From Takifugu bimaculatus (Eukaryota; Chordata; Actinopteri; Tetraodontiformes; Tetraodontidae): a DNA stretch of 64,000 nt. The notes below the pieces were generated by a model, which saw nothing but the letters and a program-made list of their open reading frames with translations, was not told the DNA's origin and did no database searches. The translations under genes were made by a program, and so were the position numbers. Location of the stretch: contig CP034975.1 in NCBI GenBank assembly GCA_004026145.2, positions 4,958,267 through 5,022,266 of the forward strand, written 5' to 3'. Of this stretch, positions 42,101 through 54,890 are shown one piece after another (the first letter of the stretch is position 1; each line of letters begins with the position of its first letter).

Positions 42101-43182
42101 AACCTGAGGGAGGAATTTGAGATGAACTACAGGTGGGATGGTGACTTTGAAGCGACAGGATGGTAGGAGTGCTAATTGAAGGCAAACTGAGCTACTTTCT
42201 AGGAGGAGGAAGAGGAGGAGGAGACCTGCAGAGGTGATCAGTCAACAGGCAGACCAGATGGCATCCCCACCCTCAGTCATGTCTGCTTCTGTGATGAAGT
42301 GGACCTCTTTGGCAGCACAACCAAACCCATGTGTTTTCTTTGTCATTGAGAGATTCAGAGAGCTTCCTTTGGGTTAAATATTTCAATCCCAAAATCATTT
42401 TGTTCATCAAAAATTCTCATCATTCTACTTCCCTTTCAGTCCCCGAAACCTATCTCTACTGCTTGATGGAAACGGAACTATTGTGAGCTTCTAGCACATC
42501 AGTGGCAGGGTCTCGGCGATCCTACTGCACGAGTTTGATGGCAAAAGTCGCAAGGGGTGTGTGAGAAAACGTGCTTCTGAAAATCCGATTCCAGGAGCAG
42601 ACAGGACCATCATTGTCAAGAGCAGAGGTCATTCTGGCCTCTGCAAAGCTTCTCTGTAGCACATCACAATGTGATTCTCTTGTCAAATTTGACAAAAGAA
42701 GTTTCAGATTCATGGAAGGACTGCCAACATGTGAAATTCAGGGAGTGAGAGCATCTGATCAGAGAATGTTGGCGAGACAGGAGGTCTGGTGGGAGAGGCA
42801 GGATGCACGGCTGCGTTCAGAGCCAGCATGCTGTGTATTTATGAATAAAAAGAAATGCAGCTGCGGAGGGAACGGTTGGGAAAAGAGGACTGTCTGGACA
42901 CAAGGGTGATGAGAAAGATAGGGCTCCTGGAGGAAGAGCGCTGGTGACGCAAGACCCAAACCAGCATCCCCAGAAGATCATAGATCTTGTGTACACATGT
43001 AGGTTTAGGGAACAAAACTGACTAATTACTGAGGGAGTCCTGTCTTCCTGTTTCTTCAATGTAACAAAGTAGTTTACAAGTTGTAGCATGAAGGTGATTC
43101 ACCCTCACTCACATACTCACACAGTAGTGACAGTGACGACCCCGCCGAGGGCGACCTCAAGCGCAGTCATACACAGGGATAA

Positions 43183-43275
43183 CCTGGGGTTCGGTATCTT
43201 CCTCAGAGATACTTACCGCAGGGATCAGAGATCGGACCTCTACCTTTGTGTGGGCAACCACTTCACCTGAGCCAT
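43183..43275 (-). mobile_element. Degraded tRNA-derived SINE
   Basis: On the minus strand it begins TGGCTCAGG (A-box-like, 43274-43266), then has GGTAGAGGTCCGATCTC with a weak B-box. On the + strand the tail reads GGGGTTCGGTATCTTCCTCA. This follows the layout of a common fish repeat (GGTTCAGTGTCTTGCTCAAGG ... CTGAGCCA), with many substitutions. Confidence 0.5.
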
Positions 43276-44458
43276 ATGAGAAATTGCATGGTTTTTTCAC
43301 TATGTCACGAAGACAGGACGGTTACACTGCTCTCAACACAAACCGCTTATTAAGGTGTAATCCGTCAGTTTTCCTCCAGCTCTGAGGTGCTGCGGTTTTC
43401 CAGTGATCGGTTCAGTCCCCAACCTCCTGTGGCCTGCGCGTGCTCTTGAAACACCGAACCCAAAATTACAACTAAACTTGAGTCAATACATTTTTTATGG
43501 CAGTAACATGCTTCCACATTTCCCACTCTGTTTTACAGTCATGAAAAAAAACACTTTTATTTAGTTTAGAGGGCTGCTCGCTCAGTCAAAATAGCGCCAG
43601 AGCAGAGGTCCTCTGTGCTGCTGTTTTTGATTCTCAGAGTGCAGACTGGGGAGTAATGCATGAGTCATGTTTATAAGGGACTGTGATTCAAGGAGAAACA
43701 TTATTGTCTGTCACAATGAGAGAGAACGAAACAGAAAGATGGGAATTACGGCATCCAGCACATCATCTTGTAGCCATTCAAACCACTAAACAAGCCCTCT
43801 TCCTTTACACACATTAAAAAGAATTAAGCCTCTGTCTCTGCTAAATTGTCCCGAGGGGGTAGTTGCAACAAAATCGGGGAAAAAAGTCTGATGTGGGATC
43901 CTTTTCTTCCCCGAAATCCTGGAATTTATATACTTGTTGTCATTTACAAAGCTTCTTTATTTCTTTACAACTCTGGTGACTACATGTTGACAGATTTCTC
44001 CCCTCAAATTGCTTAAGGAACAACCTTTTTAGTTGTGGTTCCTCTATCTTAGTCAGTGCTACTCATAAAGCGCTAAGAGGACTGATCTCATGTGGTTTTC
44101 ATCAACAAAACAGCTTTTTGTCCTACTTTATAGCCATTTAACTGGCGTGATTATAGGCTGCCTATACACACAGGTTAGAAAGCAACGAGAGGACAATCAC
44201 AACAGACCCTCTTTTCAGACTAAAGTGTTATTTTGTCAGAAAGAAGTGCTCATGTTGACAAAATTCAGACTCTGCAAACCTCAAACACAGACATCTTGCG
44301 TTAAGGTGCTTCTTTGGCTGGAAAAAAAATGTTTTAAAAAGTGTTAAAGTATGTATTTACCATACAGCATATCACTGGTATTGTTAACACCTACACTTAA
44401 GCCTGACCACCATGAGACAGAAGTGAAAATGTGCTCTTTTTACATTAGTCATATCATG

Positions 44459-44490
<32 letters not shown>

Positions 44491-44510
44491 TGCGTGTGTG
44501 TGTGTGTACT
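44459..44510 (+). repeat. (GTGC)n/(GT)n compound microsatellite
   Basis: GT units flank several GTGC units about 800 bases before the wnt10a start. Confidence 0.9.
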
Positions 44511-44689
44511 GCGTATGTAAGTGTGATATCTGGTTTTAGACATTTTTAACAATTATTTTGTAAAAAAAATAACTTCATTTTGACAATTTTGCTTTTCTAT
44601 GTCAAAGTTTTCAACTTATGCACCATCAGCTTAAACATCTAATCACTTATTAGAACTCGTCATTCGCACTTTTGGCCGTTTCCTCCTCG

Positions 44690-45266
44690 TCTCTTTGAAC
44701 TTGTGCGTCTTTGCGCTCCGTCACGTTTATCCAGCGCGCCGCGGCTGAACATCAGCGTTCGACCTCACAGGGGGCGCAGGCTCAGCGAACAGCTTCCCTT
44801 ATCTGAACGGATCTCTATCCTGCTCTAACGAGGCACTTGACCTCCCTCGACGCTCTCCAACTCCTTGGCTGACGCAAAAAAGTGGGCTGGCGGAGCGCTA
44901 AGTGCAGTAGTTTAGAGGACCGTCTGCGCGCACTGAGCCATCAGTCAGGCAGATTTCATTTAAAGCGCCGTCAGTATCTTTCGCTTCAGCTTGGACATTT
45001 CATAGATGCAAACATTCCGGGTTGTGTGCAGATTTCTTTGAGAAATCACGAAGTCAACTACCGATTCTAGGGAAAAGTTTAGAGGTCGGTGAAACTTTTT
45101 GAGCGGTATATCGCGCACATCTGGAGCCTGTCAACGGAGGTGCCGGACCTGTCCCGACCTCCGTCCTCCATCTACTTGTTCATCTCTCCTGTACTTTGAG
45201 GCCGGATATGGGATTTTAATCTGATCTATTTTTGTTGCTTCTTTTTAAATAAATCTAAGGGAAGAT
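44690..45266 (+). promoter_or_regulatory. Probable wnt10a 5' flank / leader
   Basis: A CpG-enriched block (for example CAGCGCGCCGCGGC near 44733-44746) in otherwise AT-rich spacer sits directly before the wnt10a start. It is the likely promoter and 5' UTR. No TATA box is evident at a convincing distance. Confidence 0.3.
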
Positions 45267-45328
45267 ATGGAGCACTCAGGTCTCAGAGTAACATGTGTGT
45301 TGGTTGTTATCAGCCTCTTGGTTAAAAG
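45267..45328 (+). CDS. wnt10a: wnt10a coding exon 1 (signal peptide)
   Basis: Encodes MEHSGLRVTCVLVVISLLVK plus two bases of an arginine codon, then donor GTAAGT. The hydrophobic core VTCVLVVISLLV suits a short signal peptide. Human WNT10A has a longer leader, but Wnt leaders are not conserved. Confidence 0.8.
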
Positions 45329-48300
45329 GTAAGTTGAATGCTTAAAAAGTATTACTTTAACAGCTTTGTTGATTGCATTCATATGTTTTATTCTATCAAA
45401 GCAAGAATTACTCTTTAGGGGAAAAAAGTATTAAGATTTCCTGGAGTAAATGTGTCACTTTTAATGAGTCTTTAAAGTTAAGTCTAAAAAAAGCACAAAG
45501 ACAACAACCAATTAAACAGCTGGTTTTCCAAGTTACTCCTTTCAATTGTCGGTTGTCTGTTTCCCATGCATTCCGGTGTTTCAGATCAATAAAAATTTGC
45601 CCTTTGGAAAGATAGTTGTTGAAACAGGTCTCCAGTAAACTGGCAAACATAACAGGTAGCAACAGACGCCTAACTGGAATTAGTAGTGTGGCACCTAGAA
45701 AAACTAGGTTCATGTCACAGGAAGTTGTGTTGGCTGCAGCTCGAGATCAAGGCAGTGTAAACACTCACATTTGTGTGTCTTCTGAGCGGTTGAAAAAACT
45801 TTCTACAGCTGCGAGTTGTGTGTGCACGTTGACTCTGTGTAAACTGATGTGCATGTGCGTCCCACGCAGCTGTGCCTGACGTGTGCGTCCGTTGAACATA
45901 AGTCAAAGGCAGCCTGTGTTTTGCTCCTAATGCGGAAGAAAAGAGGGTTTTCCCTTGTTATCGCCGTGTTTCCCTGTGAAGTTGAAAGGAGCTTTGGCCA
46001 CCGTCGGCCCAATGACTGCTGTTCACATGAGTGATCTACAGCACTCGGTAGGGAACAGAAGGGGGCTTGAATTTTCACATTTCCTGAGGTGATTTTTTTT
46101 TTGCTTTGTCACTTATGTGCTCTTTTTTAATGGATAGGAAACCAAACAGAACTAGTCAGGGCCACTTTTTTCCATTCAATTCCAATATTCAAAGGTCATT
46201 TAAAAGCATTAGGATTTCTTTATCTCTTTTCTAATTTCCTTTCATTAAACAACCACAGGATTACCAGATGGGATCAGAAAGTAAATTAACAGAAAACGAA
46301 ACACCTAATAGCCTCAAGGGTGTTTTTCTTTATGAAGATTGATGGTTTTACAAGACCTGAGTAAGACAGAAGTAAGGACAGAAGATTTGTCATGTGTTTT
46401 TCTTGTCAATAACTTGCTGTGTGATCTGCATGCAGGGTAGACTCCAATGAAATCTTGGGCCTGAAGCTTCCCAATATTGATCCCATCCTCAACGCCAACA
46501 CAGTGTGTCTGACGCTGCCAGGACTGACACGGCGCCAGCTAGAGGTGTGCATGCGTAATCCAGACGTTACAGCCTCCGCAATCCAGGGAATCCAGATTGC
46601 CATCCATGAATGCCAGCACCAGTTCAGAGGACACCGCTGGAACTGCTCCAGCCTGGAGACCAGGAACAAAATACCTTATGACAGCATAGTCTTCAAAAGA
46701 GGTCAGTCCTTATTCCTGGTCAGGATGAAATAATTTTCCTGTAAAATTATCATCAATTCAAATTCAAATACTTTCAAATCAACTTTATTTTAAAATTTTC
46801 AAACTAACAAAGCTGAATATTAAAATTATAGCAACAAAACTAACACAATAACAAACAGAGCATGACAGAAATAAATTCCCATGACATAAAGTTAAGAAAA
46901 TGCACTATAAAATAAACAAATTCTAACTTTAAACCAAAGGCCAGGAAGAATATCTGGACATTTAACAATTTAACGTGTGATTTTCCACACATTAAGCATT
47001 CTGAACAATTGATTGGCTGACTTCAGCTCTCTAATTAGAGCTCAGACAGACAGAGAGCTCTCTAAATTCCAAAATCAATACTATGATGGTCAGGAAGCCT
47101 GTTAAATGAGAATTGTGATGTGATCAATTTTTATATCTTGCCAGCATTTTAGCTGCAGAAAATCGAGATTGTGAAACTAAATAATGAAATGAATAATTAA
47201 TGAATGAATGTAAGACAATTTAAAAAAAATAAAAAGCCACCTACTGATGTGAAGTGTAGTGTACTGAGGCAAGACGTCACCACTGGTTGCAGTTCTAAAG
47301 TTAGGTCTTCAAAGGGGTCGTGCTTTCATCCTCAAACACACTTTGATAAAACACCTTTGAAAGATTAGGCGTACGCATCAAGATGGTACACATCGCCAAC
47401 AAGCCGTAGAATAACAGCTGAGACAGGTGGTGGTGGTTTCCAAGGACGCACCTCTGGAGCCAAAATGGTTGGCTTGTGTGTAGTGACCAGCGGACCAGGA
47501 TCCCATTTCTAACCAATACTGTATCTCCTCCATAACAAAAGAGCAGGTAACTTCAAAAGCAGTTAGTCACCTGAAGATTACCAAAGCTGCTGCAGATCAG
47601 TTTCTCTGACGCTTTGTAGTGCTCGCAGCTTTGCAAGTCAGCCACAAAGGATGAAAGAGGAGCTTCAGCATTGGGAAGTCTTCAGATCTCCTCATCCGTT
47701 ATTGACTGGAAGAGGCATTGGGTTCTTTGTTGCCAGAATGCCGGGATGGATTAACAACGTTAGGTGGTTTGAGTATATCCCTCCCTCAGGAGAAGATGGC
47801 AGCTTGGAAATAAATGCTGAATTTATTATCAATGATAGCATTTGCAACCAGTATCTGTTTGGTTAAACTGTCAAGCTCCTCAAATAATGATATTTTTTTA
47901 TGTTCTGTTTTTTTTTTTTTAATATTTCCATCATCACTGGAGCCCGATGGCACTGGTAGAACATTGTCTGTGGTATTTTTTTCAGATTTTAATGAATTTA
48001 AAAAGCTGGTTGGAAAGTTCTGCGTCGTTATTAAAAAAAATATGATAAACCGTCCGAGTGACAGATCCTCCCAGAGTGTGTTGCCATAACTCTTGCTCGC
48101 CTTAATCAGCATGCAACAGTCATTACATTTTTGTTAAGTCTTCCTCCCGACAGGTTTTGCGGTGAGTAAGAGCAGCGCATGCTCACACACCTCTGGTCTC
48201 ACTTTCACTGCTGTCTAACTGAATGAGAGGCTGTTTATCATCATTAGAACAGGCGGTTAGCTGACTGGAATCAGAGGGTTGCTGTCAAGAAGACGAGACG

Positions 48301-51148
48301 TGTTAGTAGGATGTCCCATAGATGACCAAAAGCTGATGATTTTATGCTTTCGTCATTGAATAAAATGTAATCTAAAGCCAATGATCACATAAAACCTTTC
48401 AATTAGCTGGAAAAATCTGCAATTTTTGGTGTATTAAGGAAGCCAAATTTCATTTTTTTGAAGTGCAACGTTACGCCATCTGATGCTGCACTCTGCCACG
48501 TGTCCGTCCACTGGTGGATTCTGATAACTTTGCAAGCTTGCATTAAAAAGTAGGCTAAAGAGGATGTCAGGCAAGTCTTTTTTTTCCCTCTCTTTTTTTG
48601 TCACTGAGTCCGTGTCCCCCGTCGCTGTGCGGCTCCTAATGCTTTTACTTCCCTTGCCAGTGCAAGTGCTTGTGAATTTGCTCTCAGCACTTTCCCAACT
48701 CTCGGTGGCAAAAGCATAAACCTGTTTAGTCGGTTTCTGTAACACAAAGTGACAGTCACTTTTCAATCTTTAATACATTTTGTCACTTTCTCTGCCATCA
48801 GTTCAGCCGGGCGTAGCCGCAGCCGGTGAATTATTTGTTAGATTGATTTATTTCCTGTCTTCCAGGGGCCTATATTTCAGAGCCAGGCTCAGAGTATAGT
48901 GCTAGAGCTAAAACAGGCTTCCCACATATAAGGAGATGCCTAAGTGCCAATCTGGCTCATCCCTCTCACTTTCCTCCTTATGAGGGCGAGATAGTGGTGG
49001 TGGTGGGGGTGTGGGTAGATATGCAGTTGATTTCTGACAAATGCTTATCGGAAACAGATCATAAATCCAGATACCATACTGACAGTATGTTAATGTCAGC
49101 TTACATTTATTCTTGTTTGCACACACCTGATGGTTTTCTCCTGCAATGTGATTAGGAAATATGGGATAAATGTGACTCAATGATAAAGGCAAAAGTGGAA
49201 GCCAGAGACGTGGATCATTGCTGCTTAAACCCAATTCAGAAAGTCTGTGTGATTTTTGCTGAGTGTAAATTCAAAAATCAGAGAAACACGCCTGCCACAA
49301 TGTCCATATGTCTGGAAACTATAAAAACTGGCCTTCGAGTTTTTTTTGTTTTTTTTCTGGAATAATCCTCCTGAGTGTAATAGTGATATTGTGGCCTATA
49401 ATGGACAGGTTTGCATGTGGAAGGTGTCATATGACATTCACATTGCGCGATTAGGTCAAATCCATTATTTTTTTTACTTCAACTGGGACTTTGTCTTGCT
49501 TTTGCCTTCAGTGTTGACACTGGTTCAACTTTTTCTTTTTTTTTTGCTGGATGACTCAATGTAATACTCACCTCCCCTCTGTTGACACCTCCACAATGCA
49601 ACGGTTCTATTGAGACAAATAAGATGGCTGCGTTCTTTTCACACTGTTCAGGCTGAATGTGCTCAACACTGGGTCAACACAACAGCACACAGACAGAGCT
49701 GCAGGCCCTCCCTTCGCAGCACCTATTCTAATTTGAATAAGAGAAGGATGCAGTACATTGAGCTCCGACACACGTTTCCCTTTTAAATATATGTTCCTTT
49801 TCTAAGTCATTAAGTTTGCATGTTTTAATCACTCATATTAAATGGTCTCTGTCAAACAAAGGTTTAAAATATGTGTAATATCAGATTCTATATAAGAAAA
49901 CAAAATCAAAAAGCATAAACACACACACACACACACACACACAGGCATACACACATCGAGTTGCAGTTCATAAGTTTTTATTTGACTCCAACAAGCAGCC
50001 TGAAGCGTTTCCCCCTTCAAGCAGTGGGCAATAAACTCCTGAGTGGTTTCTTTTTCATGTTTTCTTTACAAGTTTCCATTCTAATCTGCACTAGTTCTAC
50101 ACCGAGAGCCAGTGGCTCTGCTTTTACAGAACCTGATGGTTGCAAGAGGTTTCAAGCACCAAGGCCCAAGTTCTGAATTTTTGCAACGAGATCTTGAAGT
50201 TTCGCTTGTTTGTTTGCACATAATGAAAGTCAGCCTCAAATGTATACATGTTTACACTGAAAGGGTGTGTGCTTTTAAGAGAGACATACTATAACTGGAT
50301 TGTTGAAGAAAGGATCTGTTTAGCTTCTAAAGGCAAAAGTGGTCACACCTTATACAAGGAGATTACGCACGTAGTCATTTCATGTGCTTTTTCCGACTAA
50401 GCCAATTCAACTAAATTACTAAGCAAGGGCTGCAATATGACATAATCAACCTCCTACTTTTAAAACATACATCAAACTTTCTCTGACCACAAAAAACAAA
50501 GAGTTTATGTCACTAAATTAGAAGTCTGTTAGGTTTTAGGTTTATAGAATACGTGAAAATAGAATATGTGAAAATACATTAATTGTCAACACATATTTAA
50601 ATACGTATACACATACTGCTGATGCATGACTTACGTGACAGCAACATTCAATACAAGTGTAGTTTCTTGGTCTTTCTTGAGTTGAAAATGATACAAGAGG
50701 ATTCTTTTGGAGGTGTGAAGGAACTATGGACTCTATAGCCATTTAGCCCACCGACGCTACAAATCTCACTCTATTGCTGATTTCTTTGCAACTGTAATTT
50801 TCGGATTTGGCAATTATTTAAAAAGCAGGACCAGTTTGTTACCCTGTAGTTGCCAAATTACCAATTCTCCTTCTGGATTTGATAATCATTCTATCACATG
50901 CGCCCAATTCCAATCTATATGGTGTAGAGCTGGATAAAAAGAGGTCTACTGCACAAAATCTACATCAGACATGAGACACAGTCATGTTTAATATGAGTCC
51001 TCTGTGAGCCCTCCAGTGATGGGAGTGGTGTGGGTCTGTTCATGTTCAGCTGACCCACAGAGACAAAGCATGCAAGTGTTTGGAACACTTAATTGTTATT
51101 GTCCCAGATGTTTCCCCTTGTTATATCAGTCTTGGCACACATATGCCG

Positions 51149-51200
<52 letters not shown>

Positions 51201-52312
51201 CAAGAGAGGCAAGTTTTGCTACAGTGTTATTGATTGGGTGGTGAAATTTTGCAAATTCGCAAACATTGTGACACGTGTTACTGACAATGAGGTTAAGATA
51301 TTTCTTATGTCATTCTTATTTTGGTGCTGTGAGATAAAGAGGCTATGATGAAGACTTGAAAGATCATCTTAAAACTTTTGTCAGCAGTTTTGCAATGGTA
51401 CTCTGACAAGGACAAATGAATCAAAAGTTGTTACTTTCAACTTTTTGATAGAGTTTTTTCTGGTTTTTAAAAAAATGACAGAAAACCAAGGTTATTGTTT
51501 TCATTTGTTTTAAAACTGTATAATAATTTACTTAATTTAATTTATTTGGTAGGAACTTGCATTTTGACGCTGTCAGCTTTAATGAGAGACTTTAAATGCA
51601 TTTTTGATTCAATGGCTCCTGTCACACACGCAGACACGCTGCAGCCTGTCTGCTAAATCTGCAAATGTTTCTTAAGCCTGTTCCTGACTCACTTGAGTAA
51701 ACTGCTAAATATTTACAGAGGTCTTGTTTTTCATGTACTGTAATTTTCAAGTAATTTTACAATGGGACTTAACAGGACCAGTTTTGGACAGTTTCAATTC
51801 CTTTTTTTTACGGACTAACTCTGATGGAGACATTTCCATTCTTTTCCAAAGTCCTCTTCCAGATTAGGATATTATAATAACCTTTGACCTTTTTATGTGC
51901 TATTTTTTTTAACTATTCTGTCCTTTATCCTTATAGGTTTCAGAGAGAGAGGCCTTTGCTTATGCCATAGCAGCAGCCGGTGTGGTGCACGCAGTGGCCA
52001 ACGCGTGCTCGATGGGCAAACTGAAGGCTTGCAGCTGTGATGAGAAGCGGCGCGGGGACGAGGAAGCCTTCCGAATCAAACTCCACCGTTTGCAACTGGA
52101 GGCCATCCATCGCGGGAAGGGTATGGTCCATGGTGTCATGGAGCACTTCCCCGCTGACCTCCCGGGACCACAGGACTCCTGGGAATGGGGTGGCTGCAGC
52201 CCTGATGTGGAGTTTGGAGAAAAGTTCTTCCAGGGACTTCCTTGATGCTCGTGAAACCTACAGGGACATCCACGCCCGCATGAGGCTGCATAATAATCGA
52301 GTGGGGAGGCAG
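45267..52312 (+). CDS. wnt10a: wnt10a, partial: exons 1-3, last exon missing
   Basis: Secreted Wnt ligand of the Wnt10 group. Visible exons are 45267-45328, 46436-46701 and 51937-52312. Exon 2 reads EILGLKLPNIDPILNANTVC and continues with TLPGLTRRQLEVC, IQGIQIAIHECQHQF and RWNCSS. Keeping LNANTVCLTLPGL, and lying downstream of wnt6, favours wnt10a over wnt10b. The ATG at 45267 is the first after an in-frame TAA at 45246-45248. Two things are odd. Exon 3 has two frame breaks relative to the family. The final exon (CHGTSGSC motif and C-terminal finger) is not found between 52313 and the gap at 54891. I infer missing assembly sequence rather than a dead gene, because the remaining residues are highly conserved, but a pseudogene is not excluded. 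Confidence 0.9.
45329..46435 (+). other. wnt10a intron 1 (1.1 kb)
   Basis: Bounded by GTAAGT and GCATGCAG. Nothing else recognised. Confidence 0.8.
46436..46701 (+). CDS. wnt10a: wnt10a coding exon 2
   Basis: Acceptor ATGCAG, donor GTCAGT (46702). Encodes about residues 22-109 and one base of the next codon (phase 1). Cysteines are C45, C59, C80 and C91, with a sequon NCS at N90. It ends SSLETRNKIPYDSIVFKR, a Wnt10 signature. Confidence 0.94.
46702..51936 (+). other. wnt10a intron 2 (5.2 kb)
   Basis: Bounded by GTCAGT and CTTATAG. It contains an AT-rich stretch (46740-46960), a CA array (49919-49944) and a GT array (51151-51196). No gene seen. Confidence 0.8.
51151..51196 (+). repeat. (TG)n microsatellite
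   Basis: About 23 TG units in wnt10a intron 2. Confidence 0.95.
51937..52312 (+). CDS. wnt10a: wnt10a coding exon 3 with two apparent frame breaks
   Basis: Acceptor TTATAG and donor GTGAGT (52313). Most of the exon reads EAFAYAIAAAGVVHAVANAC, SMGKLKACSCD, DEEAFRIKLHRLQLEA and SWEWGGCSPDVEFGEKF. It then shifts frame and continues as DFLDARETYRDIHARMRLH, with VGRQ at the donor. The first break is at the exon start: phase 1 from exon 2 would need GFRE-, but the AG run at 51942-51951 has one base too many for that. The second is an extra T in GTTCTTCC (about 52225-52230), giving a TGA a few codons on. Removing both would restore the family length and phase 0 at the donor. Confidence 0.88.
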
Positions 52313-54890
52313 GTGAGTGGAAAGAGACACAAATATCTCCCCTCTTAGCTTTGCTTGGCCAGACTGGAATCAACTTAAATGTTCTCCTTCCAATGAATGT
52401 AAATAATAATTTCGAGCATTATACATTGTGCATTACACTGTTAAACAATGGGTACATGCACAAAGGCACCATAATGATACAAATAGCACATAATGTTAGT
52501 TAACTTGTGGTTTTCTGGTGCTGTGCAATAGTACACTAATTTCCCTGGGCAGGTTGACAAAGGACAGGGGGTCAGGTATTTAAGACAATTAGAAGTAATT
52601 AAAGTACAGCAGGATGAATGGAAATCCATCTTGCACAACTTTAACCTGCTGCGACTCATTGTTATCACTCAGATCTGATGTATGGACCAAACCTTAAGTG
52701 GCTGCAATCTTTTATGATAATTTTCCTTTTTTTTTAATGATGATTCTTTATATCACAATAAGAGTAAAGTGTAGTGTGCTGATTTCATCCAATGCTGAAT
52801 TAGGTAAAAACACTTTTTCGCAATGATTAAACTATCTGAATGTGAAGCCATATGTTTAATATAGGGTTGTATTGACATATTCAGTGGGGCCAAATCTATT
52901 GTAAAAACATAAAGCACTAATTCAAATTCCTTGGGACAGTCAGGTGGGACTGTCTGGCCTGATAAAGAACAGTCTGATAAATGTTACATTAAGGTGACGC
53001 ACAGCAACACATGGCCTCTGTTAAATACTCAATAGGCATTTTTTTTAACCATCTTGTAATAATTACACTTTGATCAGCTCTGCAAAAGAGGCAACTGCTC
53101 TGGGCAAAGTGATAGAAAGATGTAAACAGCAGTGAAAAAGCCTCGATGACACTCCGCAGTGGACCAGAGGCATGGTGAGCACCGAAATTGCTCATTGGTT
53201 TCCAGTTTTCCTCCTCACTAATTTGTCTCTGTTATCTTTCAATCAGTTTAGCTCTTGTTCCTTGATTAAGCAGACAAAACCTGCGCGGAGCTTGTCAGCC
53301 ACACTCGGCAACAGCAGCCCTCTCGCAGTGGCTCAGATTGTTGGTACAGTTGTAGAATCAGCAAATTCAAATCAGTGTGGTGCAAGTAATAAAGCCAGGG
53401 TTGGGAGCTGATATGACAAGAGTGCTTATGAGCTCATGAGACAAGGAAATAAATGTGGTCCTTTGGGTCCTTTGGTAATTGGATGCAGTAACATTATGAA
53501 AGTTGGTGTCAAAGAGTTTCTCAATGTCCTGACACAGAGTGACTTATACATTGTCACATGTCCAAAACACCGACAATATGATCTCCTTGTTTTTGGGAAA
53601 GCCTTTTGTACAGTCCTCACTGTCCAATGTAATAAAAAGGGGACCTTAAAACAAAAAAGGTGTTACACATTCCAAAGAAAATAATGTGTAAATGACATAA
53701 TTTTCAGACTTGGAACAGCTAGTCCTGCCCTCAGACTTCATTTGATAATGTCACCCACTGTTTTTATCCTTTGTATGACACCACATGCATCAATTAGCCT
53801 CATATTCTTATATTTACTTTAGTACATAAGTGCAACACCCTCAGTTATATGTAGAAAATGGATTATTTTTACAATACTGCTGCCAGCAATTTAAACAAAA
53901 CAAATCCTGCTGAAGTTTTGACATGATGGCTTTAAAACTAAACTTGTAAGTGGAAAAAAAAACGTATGACCTTGTAGATGTGTGGTCACTAATACTGGAA
54001 GGGACCATTCTGGTTGTATTGTAACTAGGTCACTTGCTGTAATTGGACTGCCATCCTTATGCCAGTAACAATCATGTGAGGACAATTAAGTTATTGACCA
54101 AGAATGTCTGGCTCCGTTGAAATGTGCAGAGGCCTTCATCAGGTCAGTATTGATGGCATTGTAGCAAACTGGCAGTATTTTGAGCAGTGAAGCTGAGCTG
54201 ATAGCATCAACTGCAGCATGCTTCTTCCAGGTCAAACCCTGGGCCATAAACAGATGATTTACAGGAAAGTGCAAATATTATGCATCCAAGATGCATGTAC
54301 TCCTCTGATTGGCTGTCCATTTTCCTGCTTGAAGTCTGGAAAAGCATCTTCGATGAGTTCAGTAGTAGTGGATGTGACTCCTGATTAGCAGCTGGTCTGG
54401 CTGTAATTCTTGGTGTTTGTCAGGTTTAACAGACATCCAGAGCTTCTGGGGCTCCCCCCCCTCATTTGGATACAGTCTTGATGAACCCTGCTAAACTCAC
54501 TGGGATCCAAACTCTAACCACTTACTCGATGGATTTGGTTACGCCTAGTGGAAAATTGGAAGAGATTTGCAGCTTTCTAACAGAATAAAATGCCATTGTT
54601 TGCAGATGTTTAGAGCAGCTTTGTTAGAAGTGTTTACAGCTCACCATAGACCGGAGATCTGTGCCTAAGAGACGTTCAGTGAAAGTTAGTGGAAAAAAAT
54701 TGTTGCCTTAGCAACTGCAGAGCTCTGACACTAAAGATGATTAAGAACATAAACAAACCTGACCAAGATGCACATGACCCAAAATCAAACAGTAAACCTC
54801 TGGCAGGTGGGGTCTCCTACCCCTATTGTATCTAACCCACCACCACCTCATCTCCCTCTGCCCTGCTCCCCCCCCCCCCCCCCCCCCCCC
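52313..54890 (+). other. Beginning of wnt10a intron 3, up to the gap
   Basis: After the donor GTGAGT there are 2.6 kb with no frame encoding CKCHGTSGSC or the Wnt C-terminal finger on either strand. It ends in a 22-C run at the gap. Confidence 0.7.

Larger units (their letters stand above)
32918..44689. other. wnt6-wnt10a intergenic spacer (about 12 kb)
   Basis: Holds the wnt6 3' UTR at its left end, then mostly AT-rich DNA with no recognised gene on either strand. A tRNA-derived SINE remnant lies at 43183-43275. A 145-codon frame at 40542-40979 has no recognisable signature. Enhancers for either Wnt gene could lie here, but none can be identified without alignment. Confidence 0.65.

Noticed and set aside
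41930..42420. Possible decayed coding fragment (short peptide-like stretches in different frames)
   Set aside because: I could not match it to any family, and stops interrupt each frame.
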